NCBI GenBank assembly: GCA_037441225.1 | Contig: JBBISU010000092.1 | Coordinates: 1 to 12,862, forward strand | Length of the DNA: 12,862 nt | Source: JBBFMJ01 sp037441225 | Lineage (GTDB): Bacteria; Acidobacteriota; Thermoanaerobaculia; UBA2201 | Direction of reading: 5' to 3' | Notes under the pieces: model-generated | Databases searched by the model: none | What the model was told of the DNA's origin: nothing | What the model saw: only the letters and a program-made list of their open reading frames with translations | In this document: one piece after another, positions 12,755 through 12,862 of the stretch | Position numbering within the stretch: position 1 is the first letter of the stretch | Layout: every line of letters starts with the position of its first letter | Made by a program: the position numbers and the translations under genes

Positions 12755-12862
12755 ATGAAAAAGCCATTTTTTGGCATTTTTTGTTTTATATTTTCTTCAT
12801 CTATTTTGTTTCCAAATAATAAAAATATTGAAAATAGAATAAAGGGTTGGAAGGTTTCACTT
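12755..12862 (+). CDS. Start of an exported protein, cut by the window edge
   Basis: Thirty-six codons are visible. MKKPFFGIFCFIFSSSILF is a signal peptide: two lysines, a hydrophobic core, then a break near residues 19-21. The mature start reads NNKNIENRIKGWKVSL. A cysteine at position 10 lies inside the hydrophobic core and is not a lipobox. The gene follows a consensus promoter directly, with no Shine-Dalgarno between. Function cannot be told from this length. Confidence 0.65.
   Translation, partial: MKKPFFGIFCFIFSSSILFPNNKNIENRIKGWKVSL

Noticed and set aside
1..12862. CRISPR array, insertion sequence, or complete new defence system
   Set aside because: No regularly spaced long repeats, no transposase frame and no terminal inverted repeats seen; the only defence genes are the partly broken R-M set.

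Overview
This is a strongly AT-rich stretch of bacterial chromosome. A secreted tetraheme c-type cytochrome, an IorA-type 2-oxoacid:ferredoxin oxidoreductase subunit and a CsgG/FlgT-like exported protein point to an anaerobic or facultative bacterium with a Gram-negative envelope. The sequence alone does not fix the phylum. Apart from the left end, the window is ordinary, tightly packed chromosome.

Region by region: (1) 1-860 has no convincing intact gene. It holds three copies of a palindrome, TCAAT-N3/4-ATTGA, and what look like decayed reading frames. (2) 697-2244 (minus strand) is a restriction-modification locus: an intact beta-class, probably N4-cytosine, DNA methyltransferase, then an HNH endonuclease frame interrupted by an amber codon, then a small overlapping gene with a one-base frameshift. 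The locus lies on the 3' side of a tRNA-Ser(GCT) gene. (3) 2394-4096 (minus) holds that tRNA, a tetraheme cytochrome c3-like gene 12 bases upstream of it with a near-consensus promoter, and two uncharacterised membrane proteins. (4) 4138-7309 (plus) is a compact run: radA, an exported CsgG/FlgT-like protein, an easily missed 58-residue four-cysteine protein, and a family 2 glycosyltransferase whose 3' end overlaps rpiB on the other strand by 89 bp. (5) 7221-9738 (minus) is accD-folC-rpiB with overlapping genes. (6) 9797-12397 (minus) is an iorA-like gene, without the usual C-terminal ferredoxin domain and without iorB beside it, followed by a PP-loop sulfurtransferase-like gene. (7) 12398-12862 is mostly non-coding, then a consensus promoter and the start of an exported protein.

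The most striking signal not tied to one gene is at the starts. At five starts (4138 plus, and 4096, 3573, 9738 minus, and 12755 plus) an exact TATAAT lies only 6-7 bases before the start codon. Transcription would then begin at or within a base or two of the start codon, giving leaderless mRNAs. Other genes here (cytochrome, the CsgG-like gene, iorA) have strong Shine-Dalgarno sequences, so the organism seems to use both modes. The second signal is the broken restriction half of the R-M locus beside an intact methylase. I see no CRISPR array, insertion sequence or clearly new defence system.
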